A stretch of 35,213 bases of DNA from a virus: positions 1 through 35,213 of IMG/VR virus record IMGVR_UViG_3300048026_000397; one strand, written 5' to 3'. Position 1 is the first letter of the stretch. The number at the start of each line of letters is the position of its first letter. This document shows positions 15,402 through 23,745 of the stretch, piece by piece. The translations under genes were made by a program, and so were the position numbers. The notes beneath the pieces were generated by a model that was not told where the DNA came from, searched no databases, and worked only from the letters and a program-made list of their open reading frames with translations.

Positions 15402-17488
15402 TAGTTGTTCTCCTTCAAGGGTTCTACAATTACTTTACCGTTTTCATCAGTCCATTCTGTGTCAATCATGTGCTGGTCTTTGCGCTCACCTACGACCATC
15501 CATGAAATAGTGTCGGTGCAGGTATTGTCTTGAGCCGTGATTGTTAGCGTATTTCCAGACACAGAACCTTTAACCGCGGTCCAGCCTGATTCATTGGAGG
15601 TAAAGCATTGCGTGTTTGTATTCAGAAGCACGTAAGTGCCTTCCGTCATGCCAGCGGCTGTGTCTATGTTTACTGTTGCAGAGCCATCTACAAGGTCTAT
15701 CTTGCCACGGTAAATGTTGTCAGCTTGTGGGCCTTCTATAAAGGAGTGGACAAGATGATGCGTGTCAGTTTTGGCAGGTAAAGGGTGATCAATCCGAAAC
15801 GAACCAGAGCCTTTAGAAAGAGAACCGGTTACAACCACACCACCATTTGCTGCAAATCGAATTATGTTTGTGCTACCTGAACTCGTCCTATACTGCCATT
15901 GCAGGTAATCAGTACTGGGGCTAAATGCTGCTAAAGCACCGAAACCTGTGTTACTAGGGCCAGTAAAGTTTATGGGGTAGAAGTCTCCGCCATTTCCTTG
16001 AATGCTCACGGCGGCGTCTAAAACATGAGACCCAACCTCATCGCTTACAACCCTTAGACCTTTGGCATGTGTGTAGTTGCCTGAAGAAGTGTTTATCAGT
16101 ACGCGGCCACCAGAGTCTATGCGCATGCGTTCATTTACACCGTTTGTATAGAACCGCATTGCATGTCCAGTAGGAGCAAGAATGTCAAGCTCTGAACCGC
16201 TGTTGTAGATGTAAGCGTTATCAGAACCTGCTGATAAAGCTAATATAGCACTTCCACTACCTCCAATCTCTATGTTACCCCGTCCACTAGAGTTGAAATT
16301 GGCGCCAGTCTTCCCCACCAGCACGTTTTGATTCTCATCAATTCGTAACGCTTCGGTCAGCGTACCGCCGCTAGAAACATTTGTGTTGAAAGTAATTTCA
16401 CCGCCACCACCGGAGCCTGCGTACAAAACTTCGATGCTCGCAGAAATTCCAGCAGGAGAATCATTAGTGAAAAACTCTATACCGCCCTGCTGGTTGTTTG
16501 CTGTAGCTGAAGTGTCAGTATCAGTGATTCGGATGTAGTTTGCTTTTGCTCCACCGTTGTTGTTTCCAGCAATTTCCAAAGCGCGGTTTACTGTGCTAGT
16601 ACCAATACCCACGTTGCCTGTAGCCCCCTCAATACGCATTCGTTCGGTTGCTGAAGTTCTAAAAATCAAGGGTATTGCGGTATCTGCTCCAATAAAGAAG
16701 TCTGCCGCAGTGTTGTTTGAACCTAAAGATACATACGCATGTGTGCCTGTTTTACCAGACAAATACAACAGGTCTGTGCTGCCGCCAATTTGTGCCACAC
16801 CATTGAGGTTACTGTCGCCATCAACAGTCACTGTGCCATCAGCACCTACTGAAAAAACTTCTGTTGGTGTTCCTGCGGCGTCGTTGTAGCCACGAATCAA
16901 ATAACGAGTGCCAGCGGTTGCGTCAGAACGTAAGTCAAGTGCCGTGTGTCCAGAAGAGGTAGCGTCTTGATACGCTTGAACTGCATAGCCGCCTACAGCT
17001 TTAGACGAGAAAGCATCTGAACTTGTAGAAACGATTGTCCCACCATCAGCAGTCACTGTGCCGAATACACCCTCAAGCCCGCTCAACGCATCCGTCACGG
17101 CACCACTAGCGCCAGCACCGTCTGTCACAATCATCTTTACGGCACCAGCAGCAATCGCCACGTTCGCGCCAGAGCCCTGGCTAAACGTCAAAGTAAAAGA
17201 CGTCTCATTGCTAATGATCCAGACCTTGCTGATCGTATTTGGCGCAAGCGTCACTGTGCATGCCTGGCCGCCGCCGGTGCATTTCAAGTACATGCTGCGC
17301 GCTTCATCGGCAGCGCCGTCTGCCAGGGTTATGGTGTGCGTTGATGCGTTGGGGATCGCTTCGCTACCCTGGCCAAATGCTGACGCCAGGTTGCTGATCG
17401 TTGTGTTTAGCAAGCCGCCCCAGGTTCCGCTGTTAGAGCCGGCCTCTTGCTCGCGAACGCGCAAATCATTGTTAAACGTATCAGCCAT
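15401..17488 (-). CDS. Tail fibre / receptor-binding protein
   Basis: 695 aa. The N-terminal 100 residues (TFNNDLRVREQEAGSNSGTW without the rest, then DEARSMYLKCTGG) are a virion-attachment domain widespread in marine phage fibres. The middle has repeated fibre modules, for example ERMRIEGATGNVGIGTST, ALRIDENQNVLVGKTG and ERMRIDSGGRVLINTSSG. The C-terminal domain reads HLVHSFIEGPQADNIYRGKI, with FTSNESGW and ISWMVVGER, a receptor-binding or trimer-cap domain. GC drops sharply after the N-terminal part, suggesting domain replacement. It should form a trimeric host-recognition fibre. Confidence 0.85.
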   Translation of the reverse strand: MADTFNNDLRVREQEAGSNSGTWGGLLNTTISNLASAFGQGSEAIPNASTHTITLADGAADEARSMYLKCTGGGQACTVTLAPNTISKVWIISNETSFTLTFSQGSGANVAIAAGAVKMIVTDGAGASGAVTDALSGLEGVFGTVTADGGTIVSTSSDAFSSKAVGGYAVQAYQDATSSGHTALDLRSDATAGTRYLIRGYNDAAGTPTEVFSVGADGTVTVDGDSNLNGVAQIGGSTDLLYLSGKTGTHAYVSLGSNNTAADFFIGADTAIPLIFRTSATERMRIEGATGNVGIGTSTVNRALEIAGNNNGGAKANYIRITDTDTSATANNQQGGIEFFTNDSPAGISASIEVLYAGSGGGGEITFNTNVSSGGTLTEALRIDENQNVLVGKTGANFNSSGRGNIEIGGSGSAILALSAGSDNAYIYNSGSELDILAPTGHAMRFYTNGVNERMRIDSGGRVLINTSSGNYTHAKGLRVVSDEVGSHVLDAAVSIQGNGGDFYPINFTGPSNTGFGALAAFSPSTDYLQWQYRTSSGSTNIIRFAANGGVVVTGSLSKGSGSFRIDHPLPAKTDTHHLVHSFIEGPQADNIYRGKIDLVDGSATVNIDTAAGMTEGTYVLLNTNTQCFTSNESGWTAVKGSVSGNTLTITAQDNTCTDTISWMVVGERKDQHMIDTEWTDENGKVIVEPLKENN

Positions 17489-17498
17489 CAGTTATTCC

Positions 17499-18086
17499 TC
17501 ACGCTGCCCGTTGCCATGATGTGCTGGCACTGGGCTGTTTTGTGTAGTTCGTGCTTGCGCTGGATTCATCTGACCAGCTGGTTGTGGCACCCGATTCGGT
17601 TTGCCATTTAATTTCGCCAGCAGCTGTGACTGAGCTTTGAGCACTGATCGCTGCAGCGCCAAAGCGAACCTGACCGCCGCTTGCTGTAAACGTAGAAGCG
17701 GCTGCGATAGTCGCCCTGCCGTTGAGTAGCGTGCTTGACGACGCAGTCGCGCTGCTTGTTGCGCTAATCGAAGCAGCTGCGCTGACAACCACGTTTGCAT
17801 TCGAGCTAAACGAAGACGAAGCCGCAATGAGCGCAGCAACGTGCCTAAACCTTTGCCCGCTTGCTGTAACTGTAGAAGAGGCTGCGACTGTCGCGCCTGC
17901 TTCCCTAATGCGACCGCCATCGGCAGTAACCAAAGCGCCAGCACTGATAGCTGCCGAAGCGTTTGCCACCACTTGCGCAGCCGCTGAAGCAGACGACGAA
18001 GCAGCGATAGTCGCGCTAGCGTCGTAGTAACTCCATTGACCAAAGCGTCCAGCGCTCCAACTACCATTGCCATAACCCTGGCTCAC
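17499..18086 (-). CDS. Ala/Ser-rich repetitive structural protein
   Basis: 195 aa. After MSQGYGNGSWSAGRFGQW the protein is a run of about seven units of 20-25 residues with core A-x-I-A-A-S-S-x-T-A-S-G and spaced Arg/Gly, for example AGATVAASSTVTASGQRFR. The C-terminus is Ser/Thr/Trp-rich (GATTSWSDESSASTNY). The start is GTG at 18086, immediately after the upstream stop. Repeats of this kind suggest a beta-solenoid or fibrous protein between the adaptor and the fibre. A second frame on the same strand is also open through most of it but encodes only Leu/Gln/Arg-rich nonsense. Confidence 0.6.
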   Translation of the reverse strand: MSQGYGNGSWSAGRFGQWSYYDASATIAASSSASAAAQVVANASAAISAGALVTADGGRIREAGATVAASSTVTASGQRFRHVAALIAASSSFSSNANVVVSAAASISATSSATASSSTLLNGRATIAAASTFTASGGQVRFGAAAISAQSSVTAAGEIKWQTESGATTSWSDESSASTNYTKQPSASTSWQRAA

Positions 18087-18470
18087 CTAGTCGAGTGTCA
18101 CGTCAAGATCGCCGGCAGGAATGCGAAACACGTCGCCGGTTTCGATCGTTCTGCTAGACGTCAGGTTTGACCAGGCTAAGAAATTGCCAGAGCTCGCTGC
18201 GTCAAAAATCGCAACGGCAACAATGGTGCCCCAATCGCCAGTAGCCGTAGGCCACTCAACAGCCGCGCTGTTTGTCGATGCGGAGCTCGTTGTAGTAAAT
18301 GCGCAGCTTTGTCGTGCATAGCCGCTGCCGCTTAATTCTGTGCCGCCGCCCGCATCCGTTGGCGCGGTCGTATACAGTGCCAGGTACTTGGTGCCAGGCT
18401 GCGAGAAAGACCCGCCGCTCAGCACATAATCGAGCACTTTGTTTTCTAGGTAGTCGCTAAAGCCCGCCAT
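18087..18470 (-). CDS. Tail/neck-associated structural protein (Gp80-like family)
   Basis: 127 aa. MAGFSDYLENKVLDYVLSGG, then KYLALYTTAPTDAGGGTELSG and YARQSCAFT, then WPTATGDWGTIVAVAIFDA and a final FRIPAGDLDVTLD. This is a well-known small phage structural family (beta-sandwich, often called Gp80-like tail or fibre-base protein). It sits directly after the adaptor and before fibre genes. Exact virion location is not known from sequence. Confidence 0.7.
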   Translation of the reverse strand: MAGFSDYLENKVLDYVLSGGSFSQPGTKYLALYTTAPTDAGGGTELSGSGYARQSCAFTTTSSASTNSAAVEWPTATGDWGTIVAVAIFDAASSGNFLAWSNLTSSRTIETGDVFRIPAGDLDVTLD

Positions 18471-18479
18471 AGTCTTTTC

Positions 18480-19106
18480 CTATTGGAGCGCAGCCGCTCT
18501 CATTTTGACGCTGGTCTGGCCAGCCGTTCGTTGGTTGCTCACTTCCAGGTCATCAATCGCTCGCTGGTACAGGCTTGCCCATACCGTGATGCGCTCGTCG
18601 TTCTGCAGGTAAGGTGCGCTCTGCATCAACGTGCCATATAGATAGATGTCTGGGTTGTGCGTGAGCAGCCAGTTGCTTGTGTTCGTGTCGGAAAGCGCTT
18701 CGATCTTGGCGTAGTAAACGAGCTCTGCCGTGTACCCAGTAGCCGTGTTGTCTGGCGCCGGATAGACCTGGATCTCTGTGCCAACGTGGCTGTATCGAGA
18801 CGGCGTGCCAGTAGCACTGCTGCCAGACTTCAGCGCGTTCAGCGCTTCGTTCGTGACAAACTCCATCTGCGTCACAGGGTTGGTCTCAAGAATCAGACTT
18901 ACTGTCTGTATCCAATCTGCCGGTGTTGCGCTGTATTCGCTGTCGATCGTCGCCTGGGATCGAGTAATCATGTAGCGATGACGGATGCTGCGGTTAAACT
19001 GCGATTCCGCCAAAGCCACAAAGTCACCTATCGCACTCGTCAAATCCGTGCGGTTTAGCCAATCGGCTACGCTCGCCTGGAGCTCTGAGTACGTCGAGAT
19101 CGCCAT
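18480..19106 (-). CDS. Head-tail adaptor (SU10-type)
   Basis: 208 aa. MAISTYSELQASVADWLNRTD is the typical start of the SU10/P22-gp4-like adaptor family; next come LVALAESQFNR-like (FVALAESQFNRSIRHR), then PADWIQTVSLIL, RYSHVGTEIQVYPAPD, LVYYAKIEALSD, PDIYLYGTLMQSAPYL and the helical ending. The adaptor ring binds the portal and joins it to the tail. The gene order capsid, small protein, adaptor matches SU10-like phages. The ATG overlaps the stop of the gene before it by one base. Confidence 0.8.
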   Translation of the reverse strand: MAISTYSELQASVADWLNRTDLTSAIGDFVALAESQFNRSIRHRYMITRSQATIDSEYSATPADWIQTVSLILETNPVTQMEFVTNEALNALKSGSSATGTPSRYSHVGTEIQVYPAPDNTATGYTAELVYYAKIEALSDTNTSNWLLTHNPDIYLYGTLMQSAPYLQNDERITVWASLYQRAIDDLEVSNQRTAGQTSVKMRAAALQ

Positions 19107-19432
19107 CAGATACGCGCGTCTCGCGTGCGAAACGCACGATTATCTGGGTCGTTAAGCCATGCCTTCATCTTTTTAGGATCGTCGGCAATGCCTCTCGCTT
19201 TCAGGTCGTACAAGACGCTCAATGGAATGGACGCAACCTTTGACCACTCACCATGCTTCTGGTGTCGATCGATATCGTTACGAGCCCGCTTGTTCGCCTC
19301 AACGATTGCCGTCACGTCTTGCGATGTCGCAATAGTGATTTTGTCGTCTTTCAGCGTCTCGCCAGCTTCGTATACGAAGTCTGATTTGATGCCTGTTGTG
19401 GCATCGTTAGACAGGTTGCGTTTTATTTCCAT
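19106..19432 (-). CDS. Conserved protein between capsid and adaptor
   Basis: 108 aa. Helical with SDFVYEAGETLKDDKITI in the first half and HGEWSKVASIPLSVLYDLK, then a C-terminal DPKKMKAWLNDPDNRAFRTR. The last motif recurs in my memory of small proteins lying between capsid and adaptor in marine podovirus-like genomes. It may be a head completion or decoration protein. It has no known enzymatic motif. Confidence 0.6.
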   Translation of the reverse strand: MEIKRNLSNDATTGIKSDFVYEAGETLKDDKITIATSQDVTAIVEANKRARNDIDRHQKHGEWSKVASIPLSVLYDLKARGIADDPKKMKAWLNDPDNRAFRTRDARI

Positions 19433-19441
19433 TGATTAGTC

Positions 19442-20410
19442 CTAGCTAGTGGATAGGTCAGCCACAACGCCCAGACCAGCCTCTTGAGTGACGACCAAGC
19501 CGTACTCAGCCAAGGTGAGAAATTTCGTTGCATCACCGGTTTTGGCCAGTTCTTCAGCCTGGATTGGGCGAAGCGTTGCAACCTCACACATATCTGGGTC
19601 GATGACGTAAGCGTCGCGTGCGCGGCTCTTGGTAGAAGGTACAATCTGAACGCTACCGAAATCGCTAAGGTAGACGTCAGCCGCCCCAACAATTGTGGTA
19701 GGGCCGTCAGAAGGCGCCATGTAACGCTGAGCAGCAATGCCGGCAAAGCCGGAAATAACCGTCTTAACGTGAGGGCCAACCATGACAAACTGAGGTGAGC
19801 CCCCGTTGGAGAAGATGCCTTGCAAGACTGTTTTTAGCATGCTCTCGCTCATGGCTCGCTGGGTGCCATCAGTAGCCGCGGCATTTACGACACCACCAGA
19901 TACAGTTGGATCTGCACCGCCCGTACCGCGAGACGTGTTGGTCTTGATGAATGCAGCCAAAGGCGCAGTCTTACGAGCGGTCGTGCTGTTACCAGCGACA
20001 GCTGCATGGTTCAAACCACAGAGGTTATGTTCCATATCGTTAGCAAGACGCTTGCCCGCTAAGCTGATCTGGTAGGCGACTTCTGCCCGTCGGCCTGCCA
20101 AATCTAACGCACTCATTGTGTCAGACACGATGAAGTCTTTGCGGCTGATCTGCGTGTAGTTACCCAAACGAGTTGTTGGGGTCACTGCAGTGAACGAAGC
20201 CAGGTCGTCGCCTTCCAAATGATGGTTAGCTGCAGCTGAGCCCAAATCATCAGTCTGCCATTCAAAGAATGTGTTTGTGACTGAGCGACTCTTGCTCATG
20301 TTGCTCATAAAGGGCCGAGTCTCTGGCGAAATCATCGTTATAATGTTAGAGAGATCTTCCCGAACGCCTTTAGCGTCGTACTTCAGAAAAGTGTTAGCAA
20401 TAATACTCAT
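19442..20410 (-). CDS. Major capsid protein (SU10/DUF5309 type, HK97 fold)
   Basis: 322 aa. The start ANTFLKYDAKGVREDLSNII is followed by TPTTRLGNYTQISRKDFIVS, VAYQISLAGKRLANDMEHNL, PQFVMVGPHVKTVISGFAG and QRYMAPSDG, with the C-terminus VTQEAGLGVVADLSTS. This is the pattern of the DUF5309 capsid family (SU10-type), an HK97-fold major capsid protein. Length is in the usual range. It lies directly after scaffold and portal genes as expected. It would build the icosahedral shell. Confidence 0.9.
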   Translation of the reverse strand: MSIIANTFLKYDAKGVREDLSNIITMISPETRPFMSNMSKSRSVTNTFFEWQTDDLGSAAANHHLEGDDLASFTAVTPTTRLGNYTQISRKDFIVSDTMSALDLAGRRAEVAYQISLAGKRLANDMEHNLCGLNHAAVAGNSTTARKTAPLAAFIKTNTSRGTGGADPTVSGGVVNAAATDGTQRAMSESMLKTVLQGIFSNGGSPQFVMVGPHVKTVISGFAGIAAQRYMAPSDGPTTIVGAADVYLSDFGSVQIVPSTKSRARDAYVIDPDMCEVATLRPIQAEELAKTGDATKFLTLAEYGLVVTQEAGLGVVADLSTS

Positions 20411-20422
20411 GGTTTTTAAGCC

Positions 20423-21445
20423 TTATAAAAGAGATTCAATCAAAGACGCTGCATTCTCTGCAGTGCCTCGCTCTTTGAGACGTTGATACGCGGCTTTAGT
20501 TTTGCGAGCGCTTGGCTTCACCTGCTGTTGACGAGATCCTGACCTGACTGTCTTGCCCGATTGACCAGCCTTGCGTGCTTTACGCACTCGGCTCTGTCCT
20601 TTGTCGAAGAGCATCGCCTTTCGCAAAACCGCGATATGGCTAGCGCGCACAAGTGCGCCGAGCTCTTCTTCCGCAACGCCGCTATCGAGCAAATAGGTTT
20701 TTAGCTCTTCGCGTTCCCTTGCGGCCACCTTGTCGTCCTTCCACTCTGGAATGACTTCAGGCAGTCGGGCTGCTTCCTGAGTGATTAGCCCGCGCATTTG
20801 CTGCTCTTGCTCTTGGGCGTTAGCGTCGTTCACACGCTGCTGCTCTATCGCAATGGCCTGCATCTTTTGCGCTCGCTGCTCAGTCCGCTGTCGGTACTGT
20901 CGCTCTAAACGACTCGCCTCAATTGGATCTTCCTCGTACATACGATCGAAATCCGGCGCTGGCTCGTCAAAAGCCTGTAGCTGCTGCTGCAAAGCTCCCA
21001 GTAACTGGGAATACTGTGTCCGCTCAAGAAGAACCGCGTCTCGGTCTTGTTGGAAAGCCTTACGCTCTTCCGCCAATGTCTGGCTCTTCTTGGTGTAGTC
21101 GGCCTGGCGTGAGTACCCGTTCTGAAGCTCATCAAGACTAACCTCTACGTTTTCACCATTTACTTTGACAGTGAATGTATCGGCCTGCTCTTGTTCGCCC
21201 TCGTCTTCGTCGTATTCCTCTTCATCCAGATCGTCGGCATCATCGTCTTCTGAGTCGAATTCCTCTTCGGATTCTTCAAACTCAGCGCCTTCCAGTGCCT
21301 CGCCCCCCTCAAGAGACTCGTCAACGTCGCTTGAATCTTCGGCTTGCCCTTCTGCGGGTTCCATCAATTTAGCGATAGCAGCCTGGGCGTCGCCCAAGGT
21401 GCCCCCCATATATGGGGTTTCTTGTGTATCTATTTTATCACTCAT
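20423..21445 (-). CDS. Scaffolding protein
   Basis: 340 aa, strongly acidic N-terminal third (EFEESEEEFDSEDDDADDLD and following), then TVKVNGENVEVSLDELQNGY, a Gln-rich coiled coil (about residues 120-220) and a basic C-terminal part (SRVRKARKAGQSGK, QQVKPSARKTKAAYQRL). An acidic, helical protein with a positively charged C-terminal capsid-binding tail immediately upstream of the capsid gene is the usual signature of a podovirus scaffold. The start overlaps the previous stop by one base. Confidence 0.82.
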   Translation of the reverse strand: MSDKIDTQETPYMGGTLGDAQAAIAKLMEPAEGQAEDSSDVDESLEGGEALEGAEFEESEEEFDSEDDDADDLDEEEYDEDEGEQEQADTFTVKVNGENVEVSLDELQNGYSRQADYTKKSQTLAEERKAFQQDRDAVLLERTQYSQLLGALQQQLQAFDEPAPDFDRMYEEDPIEASRLERQYRQRTEQRAQKMQAIAIEQQRVNDANAQEQEQQMRGLITQEAARLPEVIPEWKDDKVAAREREELKTYLLDSGVAEEELGALVRASHIAVLRKAMLFDKGQSRVRKARKAGQSGKTVRSGSRQQQVKPSARKTKAAYQRLKERGTAENAASLIESLL

Positions 21446-21675
21446 CAGCTATTCCGTTGTTTTGCGAAAGCAATCTCGTCGGCTGCGGCGCGCATGCGCA
21501 CAACAATGTCGTCGAGTGCTTCCTGTTTTTGATGTAAGCGCTCCCGCATAGCGGGGTCACGTTCCTTGCACCACAGCTCGAAGTAATCGAGCCTTAGCAT
21601 CTTGATGAGCTCGGCGAAGTCTTCGTCGTCCGCCAAGCGTTGGATGTTGAGTAGCGAGTTATGCGACAGGGGCAT
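21445..21675 (-). CDS. Small helical protein between portal and scaffold
   Basis: 76 aa. It overlaps the portal gene by 17 bases and the scaffold start by one. It is entirely helical: LADDEDFAELIKMLRLDYFE, then MRERLHQKQEALDDIVVRMR. Such small genes between portal and scaffold are frequent in marine podovirus-like genomes and may assist assembly. No known function. Confidence 0.6.
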   Translation of the reverse strand: MPLSHNSLLNIQRLADDEDFAELIKMLRLDYFELWCKERDPAMRERLHQKQEALDDIVVRMRAAADEIAFAKQRNS

Positions 21676-23743
21676 TCGGCACCTGTTGTTGTGCGGCCAG
21701 CTGTCTTACGAGCTCGCGGTCGCGTTCTGAGTTGGCTCGGATACCGGCAACATCAACCTGGGCGCCATACCTGGCAGCAATCTCAGCCGCCTTGAGCGCA
21801 ATGTCTGCCTCGTCTTTGTCGCGCCGGCGATCGTCTTCGCGCTGCATCTTTTCGCGCTCGAGATCCAACTCTGCTTTTTTCTTCTCTATGTTCGCGTTGA
21901 TCTCTGCCATCTGAACCTGGATCAGCTGCTCGTTTATGTCCGGCTTCGGCGGCTCTTGAGGTGCCGGCGGCTGCTGACTTGGATCTTTGAAGAACCGCTG
22001 CGGGTCTTTGAAGCCAGAGACTTCGAGTATCTGTACCAGCGTCTGGTAGTAGTTCTCGACGCTGACCAGGGGATTCTCTGGGCCAAGTTGCTGCAATAGC
22101 TGCTCTTGCTTCTGCGCGACTTGCTGCAGCATCTGCATGCGCTCAACGTCGCCGCCCTTACCCAAAGCCACATTGCTGACAACGTCCATGTCGGCGTTCC
22201 AGCGATCAGGGCTCATGGGCACAAACGTGTTGCGCAGCCTGATCATGCGCGGCTTGTCCATGTGTTTGATGATCAGCTGCAGCAAGCCCTTGTAGAGCCG
22301 CGTCATGCCGCCATCGGCGAACAGCCTGGCAATCATCTCAGTGCGCTGCTGAGCAGCCCCTATGGTCTGCTGTACGGCCATAAGCGTGCTGCTTTGCAAT
22401 GCGCTAGGGTCGAGCCCGTCAGCCGCCTTAGAGACGCCTGTGCGGTTCTCACGCATCTGGTCTAGGTAATCCAGCATCGGGAATGCTTCTTTGCCGACAA
22501 AGGGCAAATTGAACGGCACCACGGCGCCAGGCTGACGCATTCTGATCACGCCGCCGGCTTCGTTATTCATCACGTCTTCCAGGCTCGCCTGGCCTTCGAC
22601 AATGCCCACCCTGGGGTGCGTGCTCATCGCCAGGCTGTCTAGGCTTGCCCGCAACACAGCGGTCTTGATCCGCTGAATGTCCATTGTCAGGTCAGCGATC
22701 GACATGCCAAACATCGCGTGAGGCTCTGGATCTGGGCAGAAGAACGCAAACGGCACCATGTCGGTCGGCTCGTTGCGCAGGATTTCGTAATTCGGCCCAG
22801 CGCAGCAAATGCGTCGCAGTTCAGCCACACCGTCGCCGTCTGTGTCGATCTTGGCGTATGCCTCGACGTAGAGAACGCGGCGCACCATCTCTGAGTTTTC
22901 AAACGAGCTCTGCTGGTAGCGCTCGCGAGCCTCTACGTTAAAGAGCTCAAAGTCTGTGTCGCTGGTGGTGGCGTATTGCTCAATCTCGTCGGCGTCGTAG
23001 CCGAGCTCGACCATGTCGCTGATGGTCAGGTAAGCGCGGTGCGCGACCAGGTCAGCGTCTTCCAGGCTGCGAGCATTGCGGTTGATCACAATCTCTTCTG
23101 GCGGCACCGACTCGACCTTGATCTTGCCAACCTTCTTGCGGTGCGTGACGCGAACGGAGTGCATCGCCTCGGGGTTGTCGCTCGACGTCATGCTCTTGAG
23201 CATGTCAATTTCGACGTCAGGGTTGCTGTTAAGCGCAGCCAGTGCCTGGTCGTCCAGGTTCTCGAGCTCGTAGCTCTGCGTCTTTTCCGACTCGTCGTAG
23301 CAATACTTGATAAAGCCAGAGCCCTTCACCAGCGCGTCTTTCATCGTCGCGTAGATGATCTCGATGTACGACTGATCCTGGTCTTGGTTCAGTATGTAGT
23401 TAACGTAGTCAGTCGCCTGCTTGGCCATCTCAACGTCTTCTGGGCCGGTCGGTGCGTATTCCACAACGTGGTCAGAGCCACAGAAAATGCGCATCAGCGA
23501 CGGCAGCATCGCCTGTACGGTATCGCGTACATCCATCGTTTGTGCGGTGCTGCGGCCCTCTTCTTCGTTGCCCAGGGGCTCGCCGGCGTAATACTCGGCT
23601 GCCTCTGCACGCACTGGCGAGATGGTGTTGTCGATGAAGTCCACGGCATCTTCGATGGCGAGCGTGATCGCGGCTTGGATCTCCTCGTCGCCCATGCCCA
23701 TGTCTTCTTCAATGAATTCTTCGTCGTCGTATAGTTCTGCCAT
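21659..23743 (-). CDS. Portal protein (P22 type)
   Basis: 694 aa, within the range of P22-type portals. The acidic N-terminus (LYDDEEFIEEDMG) is followed by AAEYYAGEPLGNEEEGRSTA, DTVQAMLPSLMRIFCG, YATMKDALVKGSGFIKYCYD, KVGKIKVESVPPEEIVINRN, then LDYLDQMRENRTGVSKAADG and SSTLMAVQQTIGAAQQRTEM; a long Gln/Glu/Lys helix closes it (about residues 595-660). This dodecameric ring is the DNA gate of the head and binds terminase and adaptor. Gene order terminase, ADP-ribosyltransferase-like protein, portal is notable. Confidence 0.9.
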   Translation of the reverse strand: MAELYDDEEFIEEDMGMGDEEIQAAITLAIEDAVDFIDNTISPVRAEAAEYYAGEPLGNEEEGRSTAQTMDVRDTVQAMLPSLMRIFCGSDHVVEYAPTGPEDVEMAKQATDYVNYILNQDQDQSYIEIIYATMKDALVKGSGFIKYCYDESEKTQSYELENLDDQALAALNSNPDVEIDMLKSMTSSDNPEAMHSVRVTHRKKVGKIKVESVPPEEIVINRNARSLEDADLVAHRAYLTISDMVELGYDADEIEQYATTSDTDFELFNVEARERYQQSSFENSEMVRRVLYVEAYAKIDTDGDGVAELRRICCAGPNYEILRNEPTDMVPFAFFCPDPEPHAMFGMSIADLTMDIQRIKTAVLRASLDSLAMSTHPRVGIVEGQASLEDVMNNEAGGVIRMRQPGAVVPFNLPFVGKEAFPMLDYLDQMRENRTGVSKAADGLDPSALQSSTLMAVQQTIGAAQQRTEMIARLFADGGMTRLYKGLLQLIIKHMDKPRMIRLRNTFVPMSPDRWNADMDVVSNVALGKGGDVERMQMLQQVAQKQEQLLQQLGPENPLVSVENYYQTLVQILEVSGFKDPQRFFKDPSQQPPAPQEPPKPDINEQLIQVQMAEINANIEKKKAELDLEREKMQREDDRRRDKDEADIALKAAEIAARYGAQVDVAGIRANSERDRELVRQLAAQQQVPNAPVA

Positions 23744-23745
23744 CG

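Noticed and set aside
17492-18073. Second open frame on the same strand as the Ala/Ser-rich protein
   Set aside because: Leu/Gln/Arg low-complexity sequence arising from the repeats; the other frame has the ordered repeats and abuts its neighbours correctly.
22976-23734. 252-residue plus-strand open frame opposite the portal gene
   Set aside because: Leu/Val/Arg-rich mirror of a conserved portal; no independent support.
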